The position numbers were made by a program, and so were the translations under genes. A DNA stretch of 9,118 nucleotides. It comes from Bacteroidota bacterium. GTDB lineage: Bacteria; Bacteroidota; Bacteroidia; Bacteroidales; GCA-2748055. Of this stretch, positions 7,026 to 9,118 are shown in pieces. The notes beneath the pieces are model-generated. The model was not told the origin of the DNA. It saw only the letters and a program-made list of their open reading frames with translations, and searched no databases. How positions within the stretch are numbered: the stretch's first letter is position 1; each line of letters opens with the position of its first letter. The stretch is from NCBI GenBank assembly GCA_024244665.1, contig JAAEOI010000011.1:1-9118 (forward strand), read 5' to 3'.

Positions 7026-8300
7026 CTATTCATAAAACAGACCCGGTAAAAACAGTGAAATCTCCGGGATGTATGTAACCAGGATGAGGACCAGGATGCT
7101 CACCAGCAGAAAGGGGAGAATTCCCCGGCTCACCTTGTCAATGGAGATCTTCCCGATACTTGAGGCTACAAACAGGCACACACCAACCGGAGGGGTGGTT
7201 AGCCCGATGATCAGGTTCAGTACCGCTATTACTGCAAACTGGATGGGATCAATCCCCACCTCAACAGCCACATTCAATAAGACCGGGAACATGATTAACA
7301 GAGCAGCTATTGTTTCCATGAAGGTTCCAACCAGTAACAATATGAGGTTGATAAAGATCAGGATGACGATTTTATTCGATGTAAAACCCAGCAGGCTCTC
7401 GGAGATCATTTCGGGCAGACCCTCGGTAACCAGAATCCATCCCAGGAGGTTTGAAAAACCCACAAGGATCATAAGGGAAGAAGATGTTTTGACCGAATCC
7501 AGGATGATGCGGGGGATCTCCCTCAGCTTGAGTTTTCTGTATACAAACATTCCTATGGCCGCTGCATAAACCACGGCAATAATGGATGCTTCCGTTGGGG
7601 TAAACACTCCGCCGATGATTCCAAAAAGGATAATAAAGGTCATCAGTAAAGCCCAGAAGGTGTCCTTTAAGCCTCTTAATACTTCCAGGGGCGAACTCCG
7701 TTTCTTTCTTTTGTGGGGTTGGTTCTTTGAGACCAGGTATGCTACCACAAGAAACCCCAGTCCAAGCAGGAGGCCCGGGATTGCACCTGCAAGGAACAGT
7801 TTTCCCACCGATAATCCGGTCAGGGTTGCGGCGATGATCATGGGGACACTCGGTGGAATAATGGGTCCGACCGTTGAAGAAGCAGCCGTGACCGCACAGG
7901 AGAAATCAGCTTTATATCCTTCTTTCTTCATGGCCGGGATCATTACCGATCCAATACTTGCCGTATCGGATACGGCTGTTCCTGATATTCCGGCAAAAAG
8001 CATGGAGGCACCAATATTGGCCAGGGACAATCCGCCCCGTACATGACCGAATAAATGATTGCAGAACTCGATAATCTTCTCTGTAATTCCCCCGTGATTC
8101 ATGAGGTTCCCTGCTAAGATGAAACCTGGGATACTCAGCAGGACAAAGACATCTAACCCCGAGTACATCTTAAGCGGCAGCACGATGAGCGGAATGCCTT
8201 TGATCACAATATATACAAGGCAGGATACGGCAATCGCGTATGCTATGGGAAACCTTATCAGGAGGCAGATGACGAAAATGGCTAAAAGTAAGACGATCAT
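7026..8300 (-). CDS. dctM: TRAP transporter large permease subunit, 424 aa
   Basis: This is the membrane subunit of a tripartite ATP-independent periplasmic transporter, which takes up organic or sugar acids using a sodium gradient. It is a highly hydrophobic protein of the normal length for DctM, with about 11-12 membrane segments. Family motifs are GISGTAVSD (104-112), MIPAMKKEGY (120-129), GPIIPPSVPM (145-154), GGVFTPTEA (230-238) and GLTTPPVG (366-373). The polar G-x-S/T loops at 104-112 and 366-373 are where the family binds sodium and moves substrate. A basic stretch (about 192-202) is the cytoplasmic loop between the two halves. The ATG at 8300 overlaps the dctQ stop by 4 bases (ATGA), a sign of translational coupling, and uxaA follows after 17 bases. 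The likely substrate is a sugar acid handled by UxaA, which is inferred from position only. Confidence 0.95.
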   Translation of the reverse strand: MIVLLLAIFVICLLIRFPIAYAIAVSCLVYIVIKGIPLIVLPLKMYSGLDVFVLLSIPGFILAGNLMNHGGITEKIIEFCNHLFGHVRGGLSLANIGASMLFAGISGTAVSDTASIGSVMIPAMKKEGYKADFSCAVTAASSTVGPIIPPSVPMIIAATLTGLSVGKLFLAGAIPGLLLGLGFLVVAYLVSKNQPHKRKKRSSPLEVLRGLKDTFWALLMTFIILFGIIGGVFTPTEASIIAVVYAAAIGMFVYRKLKLREIPRIILDSVKTSSSLMILVGFSNLLGWILVTEGLPEMISESLLGFTSNKIVILIFINLILLLVGTFMETIAALLIMFPVLLNVAVEVGIDPIQFAVIAVLNLIIGLTTPPVGVCLFVASSIGKISIDKVSRGILPFLLVSILVLILVTYIPEISLFLPGLFYE

Positions 8301-8764
8301 GAAGTTCCTGGTTTTATGCTGTGAATCAGCTCCTTCAATAAATAGAAGAGAACCATTCCGCTCATTATAAACATGCTGGCAAATGCGAAGGACATGGGTA
8401 AGCCGATACTGGGAGAAGTTTCAGACAGGCCCAGTATGAAAAAATGAACGGAGTAAATGGTCAATACCAGGAACAGGACAGCAGATACGGATGTGATGAG
8501 CAGATCAAGGATCCTCCTCACCCTGGCAGAGAATTTCCGGTAGAAATAGTCCATGCTGACAAAGTAACCCTCCTTCTGTGCCAGTCCCGCTCCAAAACTG
8601 ATGGTATAGATAAAAAAGAACCTGGAAATCTCCTCTGTCCATGGCGGCGCAACAGTAACAAATAGCTTTCTTGAGACTATCTGAAGCAGGACTGTAAAAA
8701 TGAGTCCGATAGCACATATTATTGTACCCCATTCCAGGAGGAAGACGAGTTTACTTTTTTTCAT
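8297..8764 (-). CDS. dctQ: TRAP transporter small permease subunit, 155 aa
   Basis: This is the small four-helix membrane subunit that pairs with DctM. Membrane segments lie near residues 8-30, 49-62, 86-112 and 124-145, and the family signature WTEEISRF (42-49) is present, followed by AQKEGYFVSMDYFY. The frame is open further upstream to an ATG at 9073, but those codons run antisense to the M14 peptidase fragment and look non-protein-like. The start at 8764 (MKKSKLVFLLEW) gives the normal DctQ N-terminus and length. The stop overlaps the dctM start by 4 bases. No dctP gene for the periplasmic binding protein is found: the space where it should be holds the oppositely oriented peptidase fragment, whose start is only 27 bases away. 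A promoter for this operon would have to lie inside that fragment, which is odd. Confidence 0.92.
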   Translation of the reverse strand: MKKSKLVFLLEWGTIICAIGLIFTVLLQIVSRKLFVTVAPPWTEEISRFFFIYTISFGAGLAQKEGYFVSMDYFYRKFSARVRRILDLLITSVSAVLFLVLTIYSVHFFILGLSETSPSIGLPMSFAFASMFIMSGMVLFYLLKELIHSIKPGTS

Positions 8765-8769
8765 CCGTT

Positions 8770-8790
8770 TTATTCTATATCCGCAATTTG
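8770..8790 (-). other. Possible last codons of a lost dctP gene
   Basis: On the minus strand, codons for QIADIE are followed by a TAA stop at 8772-8770, 5 bases before the dctQ start. That spacing is typical for dctP-dctQ junctions, and helical endings of this kind are common in DctP proteins. Only six codons can be claimed, because beyond about 8791 the sequence reads as the peptidase on the other strand. This is an inference from position and could be chance. Confidence 0.25.
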
Positions 8791-8791
8791 C

Positions 8792-9118
8792 ATGTACATT
8801 GCCTTCATATCCAGTGAGGAAAATATCTCCAAGCTGGATGAGATGAAAAAGGTGAACCGGGAGCTGGCCCTGAATCCGGACATAGATCCTGAGGCCCTTA
8901 AGGAAATGACAAGCAAGGGAAAGGTTTTCGTCCTGGCTACCCTGTCTATGCATTCTTCCGAAGTGGCGCCTGCGCAATCGGCTCCCCTGATTGCCTTTGA
9001 CCTGGCCACCACTACAGAGGAAAAGAAGCTGGAGTGGCTCAGACATGTGGTATACATGCTGGTTCCCAACCACAATCCGGATGGCATGAATCTGATTGTG
9101 GAGGATTATCTGAAGAAC
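8792..9118 (+). CDS. M14-type zinc carboxypeptidase fragment, both ends incomplete
   Basis: Plus-strand codons from 8792 to the edge (109 residues) read as the front half of an M14-family metallopeptidase domain. MYIAFISSEENISKLDEMK (1-19) matches the strand-and-helix just after the usual G-R-P motif. LATLSMHSSEVAPAQSAPLIAF carries the zinc-binding H-x-x-E (His54 and Glu57), and HNPDG (94-98) is the N-P-D-G motif of the family. These proteins normally have a signal peptide and about 100 residues before this point. Here the first in-frame ATG is Met1 and the preceding sequence runs into dctQ antisense. The frame is open back to 8675 without another ATG. So the gene looks 5'-truncated, with its 3' end beyond the window. 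A functional protein starting at Met1 would lack an export signal. Family membership is fairly sure. Confidence 0.78.
   Translation, partial: MYIAFISSEENISKLDEMKKVNRELALNPDIDPEALKEMTSKGKVFVLATLSMHSSEVAPAQSAPLIAFDLATTTEEKKLEWLRHVVYMLVPNHNPDGMNLIVEDYLKN

Noticed and set aside
7069..8046. Long plus-strand open frames (7069-7569 and 7582-8046).
   Set aside because: They are antisense to dctM. Their Arg/Ser/Pro-rich peptides are what a hydrophobic membrane gene gives when read backwards.
8765..9073. Extension of dctQ to an upstream ATG at 9073, giving 258 residues.
   Set aside because: DctQ proteins are about 155-170 residues and the added part is unlike the family. The same DNA reads as a good M14 peptidase on the other strand.
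8770..9087. A 105-codon minus-strand frame ending 5 bases before dctQ.
   Set aside because: Most of it is antisense to the M14 fragment with its H-x-x-E and N-P-D-G motifs. Only the last six codons could belong to a former dctP.

Overview
This window looks like a polysaccharide- and sugar-acid-utilising region from a member of the Bacteroidota, probably an environmental or marine one. The evidence is the gene content (S1 sulfatases, a GH29-type fucosidase, a UxaA dehydratase, TRAP permeases), signal peptides with a 'SAQ' end, a Cys-Ser-Ser lipoprotein signal, and starts without a clear Shine-Dalgarno sequence. No RNA genes, insertion sequences or CRISPR arrays were seen.

All complete genes lie on the minus strand. 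Reading in transcription order (high to low coordinate), a first block holds TRAP small permease dctQ (8764-8297), TRAP large permease dctM (8300-7026, overlapping dctQ by 4 bases) and a UxaA/altronate-dehydratase-family enzyme (7008-5356). A 364-base gap follows (5355-4992). It is not empty: it contains the scar of a fumarylacetoacetate-hydrolase-family (FAH) gene, with recognisable N- and C-terminal pieces in different frames, and then a likely control region.

A second block follows: a lipoprotein sulfatase (4991-3144), a secreted alpha/beta-hydrolase esterase (3116-1917), a second secreted sulfatase (1901-504) and the start of a GH29 alpha-L-fucosidase-like enzyme (298 to the window edge). 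Together they would strip sulfate, acyl and fucosyl groups from a sulfated glycan outside the cytoplasm. The TRAP/UxaA block would import and dehydrate a sugar acid. The specific substrate is an inference.

At the right edge the plus strand carries a fragment of an M14-type metallopeptidase (8792 to the edge). It appears to lack its N-terminal part and abuts dctQ head-to-head with only 27 bases between start codons. The TRAP substrate-binding gene dctP, normally next to dctQ, is missing. Both facts point to a rearrangement breakpoint or an assembly chimera near 8790.

The main discoveries proposed are: (1) a bipartite motif, TGAG(A/C)AAAG...ATGTGC(G/A)AA, found at almost the same distance before both the sulfatase operon and the fucosidase gene; (2) the FAH gene scar; (3) the head-to-head junction at about 8790; (4) a C-terminal module shared by the first sulfatase and the neighbouring esterase.
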